Below are positions 1 to 6,749 of a DNA stretch of 12,046 nucleotides, piece after piece. Source of the stretch: Collinsella sp. (GTDB lineage Bacteria > Actinomycetota > Coriobacteriia > Coriobacteriales > Coriobacteriaceae); contig JAIJJM010000028.1 in assembly GCA_022728415.1 (NCBI GenBank), forward strand, positions 1-12,046, read 5' to 3'. Each line of letters opens with the position of its first letter. Position 1 is the first letter of the stretch. The position numbers and the translations under genes were made by a program. The notes under the pieces were generated by a model, which was given only the letters and a program-made list of their open reading frames with translations, made no database searches and was not told the DNA's origin.

Positions 1-85
1 GTGTAATGCTAAGTAATAATAGCACAAACCTCTGGCCGTTGCAAGGGTTTTTTGCGGTTTTCCGAAAAAGAATCGTAGTTTTTCG

Positions 86-1423
86 TCAATCCGCGCCCTC
101 GGCGATACTCTCAAGGCCCATCCGGCTCAGGGCGTAGCCCTTGCCGAACATGAGGTCGTACTGGAGCAGCCAGTGCTCATCGCTCCACTTCTGCTGCAAG
201 GGGGTCAGCTCGTTCGAGGCGGTGCCGTCCTTCTCCAGAATGGTGCCGCGGGTGTTGGCCCGGTAGGCGGCCCGGAGCTGACGGCCAAGGAACTGGAAGT
301 AGGCGGGCTGACGGAGGCCGAACAGCTCCATCATCACCGGCGAGATGTCGTAGGCGGCGATGGTGCCGAGGTCCACGGCCCGGTCGGAGTAGTTCGACCA
401 GATGAGCAGGGTGGTCTGATGGAGGCGGGGGTCGGCGCTGGACCCGCTGGCGTAGCCGCTGCGGGTGTAGATGTCGTAGCCCGAGTCGATGGGGTTGTAG
501 TGGTCGCCCCAGAACACGAGGATGACCGGCTCGTCCACCTGCGAGAAGTAGTCCGTCAGCCTGCCCAGCATGGCGTCGGCGTCCCGGATGCCGGTGGCAA
601 AGTCTTCCAGCGCACCCACGGTGCTGGCCTTGAGGCCCGCCGGGGCTTCGGTGACCTTCACCCGCTGGTCGTCAGGGTAGTTATCCTTATTATAATTGGT
701 ATGGTTCTGCATGGTGACGGCGTGGAGGAAGACGGGGGCGTCGGACCGGGCCTTCATGGTCTCGTACTGGCCGATGAGCAGCTTCTTGCCGGCGGGCTCG
801 AACATCTTGATGTCGTTGCCAACCATCTCGGCTGCGGTGAAGGAGCCGGACGGACGGGTGAGGAAGACCTCCATGCCAAACTTGACCGGGTCGACGCCCA
901 CCTGCTCGCCGAGCTTGGCGGCGACGACGCGGTCGACGGCGGTGGTGGTGGGGCTCTTGAGCATGAGCGTATCGGTCATCATGGCCGAGAGCAGCAGCTT
1001 GGCCTGGACGTCGGAAAGCTCAACGCCGAGCACGTCGGCGAGCTTGGTGACGATGGTGCAGCTGGAGCCCCAGGGCAGGCAGATGTAGTGCAGCGGGCCA
1101 GCGGTCTCGAAGTCGCCGATGCGGTGATGATCGACGACACCAAAGACCGTGGCGTCCTTAAGGCCGGCGACGGACTGGGCGGACTCGTTGTGGTCGGTGA
1201 GGACGACGAGCTGACCGGCCTCGACGGAATCGATCATGCGGGGCTCGGCGATGCCGGCGTCGGCGAGCAGCTTGGCGGACTCTGCCGGAAGCTGACCAAG
1301 GGCGCAGACCTCGTAGGTGTTGCCGGCATACTCAACCTGGTTGAGCAGCTGAGACAGGACGACGGCACTCATGATGGCGTCGTTATCGGGGTTCTGGTGA
1401 CCAAAGACAAGAACGTTTGCCAT
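86..1423 (-). CDS. Chimeric protein: truncated family II inorganic pyrophosphatase fused to C-terminal part of an LTA-synthase-like phosphoglycerol transferase
   Basis: 445 residues, ATG with a GGAGG site just upstream. Residues 1-222 are a DHH-family Mn-dependent pyrophosphatase. Metal ligands are visible as GHQNPDNDA (H9, D13, D15), D77 in LTDHNE, DHH at 98-100 and D151 in MTDTLMLKSPTTT. The DHHA2 domain starts near 190 but stops after GKKLLIGQYETM, so about 90 residues are missing, including the SRKK-type substrate-binding motif. From about 224 the protein matches the extracellular domain of LtaS-type enzymes: TMQNH (H241), FWGDHYN (D307, H308), and later ELFGL...FQFLGRQL. The LtaS nucleophile threonine, its other N-terminal metal ligands and all membrane helices are absent, and there is no signal peptide. 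Seen: one uninterrupted frame. Inferred: neither activity survives intact. It may be a deletion fusion or an assembly chimera. The start and 5' region look like those of a normal ppaC. Confidence 0.85.
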   Translation of the reverse strand: MANVLVFGHQNPDNDAIMSAVVLSQLLNQVEYAGNTYEVCALGQLPAESAKLLADAGIAEPRMIDSVEAGQLVVLTDHNESAQSVAGLKDATVFGVVDHHRIGDFETAGPLHYICLPWGSSCTIVTKLADVLGVELSDVQAKLLLSAMMTDTLMLKSPTTTAVDRVVAAKLGEQVGVDPVKFGMEVFLTRPSGSFTAAEMVGNDIKMFEPAGKKLLIGQYETMKARSDAPVFLHAVTMQNHTNYNKDNYPDDQRVKVTEAPAGLKASTVGALEDFATGIRDADAMLGRLTDYFSQVDEPVILVFWGDHYNPIDSGYDIYTRSGYASGSSADPRLHQTTLLIWSNYSDRAVDLGTIAAYDISPVMMELFGLRQPAYFQFLGRQLRAAYRANTRGTILEKDGTASNELTPLQQKWSDEHWLLQYDLMFGKGYALSRMGLESIAEGAD

Positions 1424-1518
1424 GGATATCCTCCACTTGATATGTGTACTTGGACGTAGCTATGGTAGCACGCCGATGCCGAGCCTTCGCAGACGGCGGA
1501 AGGGCCACGGCACAATTT

Positions 1519-1578
1519 GGGGCAGACATGGGAGCAAAGGCTGTCTCTTTTGCGCCATGTTGGGGCGAAGTCTGCCCC
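1519..1578 (-). terminator. Hairpin 3' of glucokinase (possible terminator)
   Basis: A 9-bp perfect inverted repeat (ggggcagac at 1519-1527, gtctgcccc at 1570-1578) begins about 11 bases after the glucokinase stop. It encloses a second pairing, GCAAA near 1534 with TTTGC near 1549. No clear T-tract follows on the minus strand, so it could be an RNA-stabilising or repeat-derived hairpin. The rest of the 166-base spacer holds no gene that I can see; the chimera's ribosome site is at its left end. Confidence 0.4.
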
Positions 1579-1589
1579 CTTTGCACCAG

Positions 1590-2543
1590 CTATTTACCGG
1601 CGGCGCGCAGGGCTACGTAGGCGGCACCGATGATGCCGGCGTCGTTGCCGAGCGAAGCGACCTTAATGGGCGTCTCGCGCGAGGCGGAAAGCGCGTAGCG
1701 CTGGAAGTGCTCACGAACAGCGTCGAGGTAGACATCGGCCGAAGCGGATGCGCCGCCACCGATCAGGAACACCTCGGGGTCAACCACGTTGGCAATAAGC
1801 GCCAGAGCACGACCGAGATAGTCGGCCATGGTATCGGCTGCGGCAAGCGCAAGCTTATCGCCCTCGCGGCAGGCTTGGAACACGTGCTTAGAATCGGAAG
1901 GACCGGTGAGCTCGATGGGCTCGACGCCCGCCCTCTTGCACTCGGTTAGGTAGTTGCTCACCACGCCGGTTGCGCTGGAATACTGCTCCAGGTGGCCATG
2001 GCCGCCGCAGCCGCAGGTGCGCTCCTCAGCCGGGTTCAGACACATGTGGCCAATCTCGCCGCCGGCGCCCACAACGCCCGATACCACGTCGCCGTTAACG
2101 ATAACACCGCCGCCCACGCCGGTACCGATGGTGACCATCACCACGTTCTGCACGCCCTTGGCAGAGCCGAGCCAGGCCTCGCCCATGGCAGCGGCGTTGG
2201 CATCGTTCTCGTACTTAACGACCGCGTCGGGGCAGTGCTCCTGAATGGCGATCCTCAGCTCGGGCAGGTTAATGGCGATGTTGGCCTTGACCTTGGCATC
2301 GCCCGACGCCGGGATGGGGCACGGAACGGCCAGGCCAATGCCCGCCACAAAGGCGCGCGGAATCTGGGCCTTGGCAACCACCTGGTCGATAGCCTCGGTC
2401 ACCGCGGCAAAGCCCGCAGCGTCAACGATGGGAGGCGTGGGCACGCTGGCCTTGGCCAGCAGGTTTCCGTCCTCGTCGAACAGACCCTCCTTAACCGAGG
2501 TGCCGCCGACGTCGATGCCGATGTAATACTGCTTGGGTTCCAT
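1590..2543 (-). CDS. glk: ROK-family glucokinase
   Basis: Predicted to phosphorylate glucose to glucose 6-phosphate with ATP in the cytoplasm. The 317-residue length fits the family. The N-terminal phosphate-binding motif is DVGGTSVKEG (11-20), the catalytic aspartate is D114 in YENDANAAAMGE, and a second nucleotide-binding segment is TIGTGVGGGVI (138-148). The ROK zinc region EIGHMC...CGCGGHGHLE (163-186) retains H166, C177 and C179, but the usual third cysteine is His184. The frame is open further upstream, but the ATG at 2543 is preferred because GAGAAAGGTGG precedes it at good spacing and the family N-terminus begins here. It lies downstream of the beta-glucoside operon on the same strand, beyond a terminator, so it probably has its own promoter. 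It would capture glucose released by the phospho-beta-glucosidase. Glucose specificity is inferred; other ROK sugar kinases are possible. Confidence 0.9.
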   Translation of the reverse strand: MEPKQYYIGIDVGGTSVKEGLFDEDGNLLAKASVPTPPIVDAAGFAAVTEAIDQVVAKAQIPRAFVAGIGLAVPCPIPASGDAKVKANIAINLPELRIAIQEHCPDAVVKYENDANAAAMGEAWLGSAKGVQNVVMVTIGTGVGGGVIVNGDVVSGVVGAGGEIGHMCLNPAEERTCGCGGHGHLEQYSSATGVVSNYLTECKRAGVEPIELTGPSDSKHVFQACREGDKLALAAADTMADYLGRALALIANVVDPEVFLIGGGASASADVYLDAVREHFQRYALSASRETPIKVASLGNDAGIIGAAYVALRAAGK

Positions 2544-2597
2544 AGGGGCCCACCTTTCTCGTTTAATCATTGCCTGTATGGTACCGCTCCCAAAGCA

Positions 2598-2638
2598 AAA
2601 ACCTACCAAAAAGGGACAGGTTTGTTTTGGTAGGTTTT
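2598..2638. repeat. Perfect inverted repeat with dispersed GGGACAGGTTTG motif, upstream of glucokinase
   Basis: Arms 2598-2611 (aaaacctaccaaaa) and 2625-2638 (ttttggtaggtttt) are exact complements over 14 bp, with a 13-base loop. The right side, from gggacaggtttg at 2613 through ttatccgg near 2643, matches a second element at 6485-6515. The element sits between the celC terminator and the glucokinase start, so it would lie at the glucokinase promoter or leader. It may be a small dispersed repeat or a regulatory hairpin. Confidence 0.6.
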
Positions 2639-2686
2639 ATCCGGGGAAGCGCGCTCGTCCGCCAACAATCCGCGCAAGGCTTCGCT

Positions 2687-2721
2687 AAACAAAAGCGCCG
2701 GGAGGCGGAGGCTCCCGGCGC
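2687..2721 (-). terminator. Rho-independent terminator of the bglA-celB-celA-celC operon
   Basis: A 10-bp perfect GC-rich stem (gcgccgggag at 2695-2704, ctcccggcgc at 2712-2721) with a 7-base loop. On the minus strand it is followed by TTTTGTTT (2694-2687). It lies about 60 bases after the EIIA stop and before the glucokinase, marking the operon end. Confidence 0.8.
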
Positions 2722-2780
2722 CTGTGAAAGGGACTGTGTTGCCTGTTGGACCGCACGGTTGGTCGCGGCGATAACGCCGG

Positions 2781-3113
2781 CTAGGCCTTAAGTGCCTTCA
2801 GCTGCTTGTGGACCTCGATGAGCTCCGTGGCCATGACACGCATGGTCTCGGTGCCGGCCATCTGGTCCTCGGCATGCAGCAGGATCAGCGGGGCCTCACC
2901 GTTACGCTCGCCGTTGGCCTCCTTGCTAAGGAGCCCCATATGGACATCGTGGCCACCGTTGTAAGCCTCGTCGCCCTGCTTGATAAGCTCCTCGGCGGCG
3001 TCAAAATTGCCCTCTTTGGCCTTTTGCACGGCATTGATGTACATGCTCTTGGCGGTGCCGACGTAGCTGATGATCTCGAAGCAGGTCATCTGCAGCTCGT
3101 TCATATCCTCCAT
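2781..3113 (-). CDS. celC: PTS lactose/cellobiose-family EIIA component
   Basis: A 110-residue cytoplasmic phosphocarrier that takes phosphate from HPr and passes it to EIIB. It is the compact all-helical lactose-type IIA fold: the phospho-acceptor is His80 in LILLHAEDQMAG and the conserved metal-binding aspartate is D83. Length matches the family. The start is ambiguous between the ATG at 3113 (weak AGG about 8 bases upstream) and the ATG at 3104, where GGAGG is only two bases away; I chose 3113. It follows EIIB by 9 bases and is the last gene before the terminator, so co-translation with EIIB is likely. The substrate cannot be told from the sequence; cellobiose, chitobiose or lactose are options, and the neighbouring GH1 enzyme favours a beta-glucoside. 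Confidence 0.93.
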   Translation of the reverse strand: MEDMNELQMTCFEIISYVGTAKSMYINAVQKAKEGNFDAAEELIKQGDEAYNGGHDVHMGLLSKEANGERNGEAPLILLHAEDQMAGTETMRVMATELIEVHKQLKALKA

Positions 3114-3122
3114 GTGCTGTAC

Positions 3123-3425
3123 CTAGCCCATCACGCTGACGCAGTGATCGATGATGCCCGCGGCGTTCATGCGGCCGTAATCGACCATGTTGATGACCTC
3201 GACCGGGAAACGACCGGCGACTTCCTTCTCAAAATCGCCCTTGGTGTAGCCAATCTGCGGGCCGAGCAGCAAGATGTCGCACTCGTCCAGGTGATCGTGG
3301 GCCTCGTTCATGGGGCGAGCCTCGACCTCGATGTCCAGACCGCGGCTCGCGACCTCGGACTGCATCTTCTGAACCAGCAGGCTCGTGGACATGCCGGCAT
3401 TGCAGCAAAGCATGATCTTCTTCAT
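3123..3425 (-). CDS. celA: PTS lactose/cellobiose-family EIIB component
   Basis: A 100-residue cytoplasmic protein that carries phosphate on a cysteine and hands it to sugar bound in EIIC. The P-loop MLCCNAGMSTSLLV places the phosphocysteine at Cys8, just after beta-strand 1, as in the ChbB/LicB family; Cys7 is an extra adjacent cysteine. Other family blocks are DILLLGPQIGY and VEVINMVDYGRM. The start is supported by AGGAGG about 6 bases upstream. It follows EIIC after an unusually long 149-base spacer and precedes EIIA by 9 bases. Having EIIA, EIIB and EIIC as separate proteins is typical of cellobiose/chitobiose systems. Confidence 0.94.
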   Translation of the reverse strand: MKKIMLCCNAGMSTSLLVQKMQSEVASRGLDIEVEARPMNEAHDHLDECDILLLGPQIGYTKGDFEKEVAGRFPVEVINMVDYGRMNAAGIIDHCVSVMG

Positions 3426-3441
3426 GGTTTCCTCCTTATAA

Positions 3442-3456
3442 CTGCGCGGCGCGCAG
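3442..3456. repeat. Short GC palindrome in the EIIC-EIIB spacer
   Basis: ctgcgcggcgcgcag is symmetric around its centre, a 7-bp arm pair, and sits 5-6 bases upstream of the EIIB Shine-Dalgarno. The spacer (3426-3574) holds no ORF that I can support. The hairpin could protect the downstream celA-celC message or mark a processing site; that is inference. Confidence 0.4.
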
Positions 3457-3574
3457 ACGATAACTGGTTTTATTCCTTGCGGATATTATGCCCCCTGTAT
3501 CTTTACACGGAAGGAGGGCCGCGAGCACCGGCACCGCGTATCGGCACCCGCAACGATGGAAGGGAAAGCGGCGT

Positions 3575-4927
3575 TTAAGCGTTCTGCTCGGCGAGAGCCT
3601 CCTGCTTGGCGATTGCCTTCTCGGAAATCTTCATAAAGGGCAGGTAGACGGCCATGCCAATGACAATCTCGAGAGCCTGCCACACGCCGGCGCGCCAGTC
3701 AAAGCCCGTAGCGAGCAGGGCATTGATGACGGGAGGCATAGTCCAGGGCACCTGGGCGATGCAGGGGCTGATGATGCCTGCGCAGGTAAGGCCATAGGTG
3801 ATGCCGATGAACAGGTCGGGAAGAAGAACGAACGGGATCATGAGCGGCAGGTTGTACACGATGGGGTAACCGTAGATAACCGGCTCGTTGATGTTGAACA
3901 GACCAGGCAGGATAGCCATCTTGGAAACGGTCTCGGAAGCCTTGTTCTTGGAGAACAGGAGCGTGTCGAGCAGGAGCATGAGGGTGCAGCCCGAGCCGCC
4001 GATGAGGGCGAAGCTGTTAACGATCTGCATGTTCATGTAGTGATCGGGCTGGATGGTGCCACCGGCGGCAAAGGTAGCCATGTTGTCGACGATGAGCATG
4101 GTCAGGATCGGCTCGACGGTAGCGCCAGAGATGGTGGACTGGTGAATACCGACGCAGAACAGCAGGTTAGCAAGGGTGTAGATGAGGATAACAGCCCACG
4201 GACCGGCGTTCATGATGCTCTTGAGCGGGTTGGAGATGCACGTGGAGATGATGGCGCACAGATCGGTGCCGGCGCACACGGCGAGCAGGGCTGCGGCAAG
4301 AGCGAAAATCGCGAGGTTGAGCAGCATCGGGATCATGACGTTGAAGGAGTTGGAGACCGCGGGAGGCACGCCCTCGCCCAGCTTAACCTTGAGCTTCTCG
4401 ACGCCAGAAATCTTGATGAAGAGCGAGACGGAGAGCAGGGCGATGATAATGGCCGAGAACAGACCATTAGTGCCAGTGTTGGCAGTCGAAAGGGCGCCCG
4501 TGACCTCGGCGGAGGTGATCTTGTCGGTGAGCAGCGGGCTCGTGACGGCAAGCGTGGCGGTGATCTGCTGCGGCATCATGATGACGAAAGCAGAGATAGC
4601 GACGACCACGCAAGCGAGCGGGTTATCGAAACGCTTGTTCTTAGCGAGGCTGTAGCCAATCAATCCGGCCAAGATAATTGCAGAGACGTTGAGGGTACCC
4701 AGCGTAATCGCCGAACCCCACGTCTGAAGGTTGGCAAGGCCCGCCGCATCGAGCGGGAACAGGGGGAACACGACGTTGTTAATAAGAACCGCGATACCCG
4801 CAAGGATATAGAGCGGCGTGATGGTCGCGAAGGCATCGCGCAGGGAACGCAGGTGAACCTGGTTTCCCACCTTCGCAGAGACCTCGGCAAACTTGTCGAG
4901 GAAGCTCTTTCCGTTGTCACTGGCCAT
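3575..4927 (-). CDS. celB: PTS cellobiose/beta-glucoside EIIC permease
   Basis: A 450-residue integral membrane permease with about ten hydrophobic segments (for example 36-56, 81-95, 104-120, 158-172, 196-218, 245-262, 361-385 and 416-430). It transports the sugar while EIIB phosphorylates it. Family landmarks are GIHQ (His262) and LFNINEPVIYGYPIVYN, with E348 in NEP; the corresponding His and Glu contact substrate in the structurally known ChbC family. Length is normal. The ATG has TTAGGAG about 6 bases upstream. It follows the GH1 gene after 120 bases without a clear terminator, so it is probably in the same transcript. That spacer holds a small hairpin (ggtggc 4970-4975, gccacc 4988-4993). 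Confidence 0.94.
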   Translation of the reverse strand: MASDNGKSFLDKFAEVSAKVGNQVHLRSLRDAFATITPLYILAGIAVLINNVVFPLFPLDAAGLANLQTWGSAITLGTLNVSAIILAGLIGYSLAKNKRFDNPLACVVVAISAFVIMMPQQITATLAVTSPLLTDKITSAEVTGALSTANTGTNGLFSAIIIALLSVSLFIKISGVEKLKVKLGEGVPPAVSNSFNVMIPMLLNLAIFALAAALLAVCAGTDLCAIISTCISNPLKSIMNAGPWAVILIYTLANLLFCVGIHQSTISGATVEPILTMLIVDNMATFAAGGTIQPDHYMNMQIVNSFALIGGSGCTLMLLLDTLLFSKNKASETVSKMAILPGLFNINEPVIYGYPIVYNLPLMIPFVLLPDLFIGITYGLTCAGIISPCIAQVPWTMPPVINALLATGFDWRAGVWQALEIVIGMAVYLPFMKISEKAIAKQEALAEQNA

Positions 4928-5047
4928 GATTGCTCCTAACTTTCAAATCCGGCCTTTTCCTATGCGCACGGTGGCCTGTCGCCCTCTGCCACCAGATGTG
5001 CCATGTGTTTCGCGCGGCGACGCGCGGTCTGGGCGTTCGCCCGGTCG

Positions 5048-6448
5048 CTAATCAACCACGTGGGTCGTGGCGACCTGTTTGAGCCAGGCCGCTGACTTCT
5101 TAAGGCGGCGCTTGTAGCCGTCCATAAGGTCGACCTCGACAAAACCGTAACGGTTCTTAAAGGCATTAGCCCAAGACCAGTTATCGATGACGGCCCAATA
5201 ATGGTATCCGCGGCACTTGGCGCCCTCGTCGATGGCCTTGGCCACCCACTCCAGGTGCTGACGTACAAAGTCGACGCGGTAGTCATCCTGGATGGTTCCT
5301 TCGGCGTCACGGTTCTTGTATTCGTCCATGATGCCGATGCCGTTCTCGGAAACGAACCACTCAAGATCGGGGTAGTTCTTAGCGCAGTCCATGCCAAAGT
5401 CGTAGAGGCCCTGCGGGTAGATCTCCCAGCCGCGGCTCTCGTTCATAACGGCGTCGGGCCATACGTACTCGTCGGCGAAGTGCGGCAGGCCGTACTGGTC
5501 GACCTTGCTCGCCGGCGCCTGAACGCGCGTGGGGTGGTAGTAGTTGCAGCCGAGCCAGTCGACAACACCCTGCTTGAGAATCTCTTGGTCGCCGGCACGG
5601 AACGGGAGCTTAACGCCGCCCTCGGCCAGGCTGTCGAGCACGTCGGCAGGAAGCTCGCCCTTGGTAATAAGGTCGAGCCACCAGCGATTGTTGATGCCGC
5701 TGGTCATACGCACGGCCTCGAGGTCTGCCTCGCTGGGATTCTCCTTGGTATAGACCGGGGTAAAGCAGTTGATCATGCCAATCTTGGCATCGGCGCGAAT
5801 AGCGCCCTCGTCATAGGCCTTACGGTAGTTGGCCACGGCCAGCGCATGTGCCAGCGAGATGTGATACTGCACGGTGCGGGCGCGGCTAAAGTCGTGGAGC
5901 TGCGGGAACCACACGCCCTCCTGATAGCGCTGTTCGGGCTCGACGATGGGCTCGTTAAAGGTGAACCAGTACTTAATCTCCTGGCCAAACTCGTGGAAGA
6001 CGACGTCGGCGTAATGCGCGTAAGCCTCGACGACCTCGCGGCTCTCCCAGCCGCCACGGTTAAAGAGGTAGGTGGGCATGTCAAAGTGGTACAAGTTGAC
6101 AAACGGCTCCAGGCCGGCCTCGCGAGAGGCGCGGAACAGCTCGTGATACCACGCAGCGCCCTCCTCATTAAGGTTGCCGTCGGCATCGAGCAGACGGCTC
6201 CACTGGATGGAAGTGCGATAGGTATTCAGGCCCAAGTCCTTCAAAATGCGAAAGTCTTCCTGGTACTTGGCCATAAAGTCATTGCCGGCATAAGAGCCAA
6301 CGCAGTTGTAGAACGAACCCAGATCCTGGATGGACCAGGTGTCCCACAGGTTCTCGAGCTTGCCGCCCTGGTTCCACTGACCCTCAGTCTGCGGGCCGGA
6401 CATTGCAGCGCCAAAGAAGAAGTCGCTGGGCAGCTGATACTGAGCCAT
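5048..6448 (-). CDS. bglA: GH1 6-phospho-beta-glucosidase
   Basis: A 466-residue cytoplasmic TIM-barrel hydrolase, predicted to cleave phosphorylated beta-glucosides to glucose 6-phosphate plus glucose or an aglycone. The acid/base is E166 in WFTFNEP and the nucleophile is E368 in FVSENG. The N-terminus FFFGAAMSGPQTEG matches the GH1 signature. In DNWSWANAFKNRYGF, Ser425 replaces the glutamate of non-phospho beta-glucosidases, as in 6-phospho enzymes. The usual phosphate-binding lysine position is Asn432 with Lys431 beside it, so substrate preference deserves caution. The frame stays open upstream to 6835, but the ATG at 6448 is chosen because GH1 homology begins there and GCGAGGAC lies about 7 bases upstream. 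It is the first gene of the operon with celB, celA and celC, which supports a PTS-delivered substrate. Confidence 0.93.
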   Translation of the reverse strand: MAQYQLPSDFFFGAAMSGPQTEGQWNQGGKLENLWDTWSIQDLGSFYNCVGSYAGNDFMAKYQEDFRILKDLGLNTYRTSIQWSRLLDADGNLNEEGAAWYHELFRASREAGLEPFVNLYHFDMPTYLFNRGGWESREVVEAYAHYADVVFHEFGQEIKYWFTFNEPIVEPEQRYQEGVWFPQLHDFSRARTVQYHISLAHALAVANYRKAYDEGAIRADAKIGMINCFTPVYTKENPSEADLEAVRMTSGINNRWWLDLITKGELPADVLDSLAEGGVKLPFRAGDQEILKQGVVDWLGCNYYHPTRVQAPASKVDQYGLPHFADEYVWPDAVMNESRGWEIYPQGLYDFGMDCAKNYPDLEWFVSENGIGIMDEYKNRDAEGTIQDDYRVDFVRQHLEWVAKAIDEGAKCRGYHYWAVIDNWSWANAFKNRYGFVEVDLMDGYKRRLKKSAAWLKQVATTHVVD

Positions 6449-6483
6449 CAAAGTCCTCGCTTTCGTGTCTAGAGCTTTCGGTT

Positions 6484-6569
6484 GGAGACGGGTTTGCTTT
6501 GGCAGGTTATCCGGCGCGGGCGCGCACCGGTTATACCGATACCCAACCCACCAAAACAAAACCGTCCCC
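6484..6569. repeat. Long imperfect inverted repeat in the bglA leader
   Basis: The left arm (6484-6508, core acgggtttgctttgg) and the reverse complement of the right arm (6545-6569, core acggttttgttttgg) match at 20 of 25 positions by eye. A GC-rich inner hairpin lies between them (ccggcgcg...cgcgcaccgg, 6511-6530). Both arms resemble the element upstream of glucokinase (2613-2645). It lies entirely within the predicted bglA 5' untranslated region, so transcription would place a long hairpin ahead of the operon. This may be a dispersed repeat or an attenuation element. Confidence 0.6.
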
Positions 6570-6613
6570 AAACAGTACAAGCAAACGCCAATGCATCTCG
6601 CTTGTTGTCTGTA

Positions 6614-6641
6614 ACTATAGCGCTCTAATTTTCTATGTAAA
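6614..6641 (-). promoter_or_regulatory. Promoter of the bglA-celBAC operon
   Basis: On the minus strand a -35 TTTACA (6641-6636) and a -10 TATAGT (6619-6614) are separated by 16 bases. Transcription would start near 6607, giving a leader of about 160 nt before bglA. The surrounding DNA (6600-6720) is AT-rich compared with the genes. Confidence 0.65.
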
Positions 6642-6671
6642 GCGTTTTTTTCATTTTTCTTTATCGAACTT

Positions 6672-6691
6672 CTTTCATGAAAGCCATATGG
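6672..6691. promoter_or_regulatory. Candidate operator between bglA and the GntR regulator
   Basis: Two adjacent perfect palindromes: ctttcatgaaag (6672-6683) and ccatatgg (6684-6691). They lie in the divergent region between the bglA promoter and a possible -10 (TATACT, 6708-6713) for the regulator. GntR-family dimers bind short palindromes, so this is a plausible site, but it does not match a consensus I can name. Confidence 0.35.
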
Positions 6692-6749
6692 ATGCTTTTT
6701 AAGTAGGTATACTCTCTTTATATCGACGCAAATATGAAGGGAGGATTGC

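Noticed and set aside
173..1459. Long plus-strand frame of about 428 codons opposite the chimeric gene
   Set aside because: Its composition is GC-driven (Val/Gly/Asp/Ala-rich, no motifs), and the minus frame has clear family motifs and a ribosome site; it is an antisense shadow.
3488..4939. Plus-strand frame of about 483 codons opposite the EIIC gene
   Set aside because: Highly charged, repetitive composition unlike any family, exactly antisense to a permease with conserved motifs.
6636..6650. CcpA-type catabolite response element tgtaaagcgtttttt over the bglA -35
   Set aside because: The central CG is out of register with the cre consensus and the right half lacks symmetry; not good enough to call.
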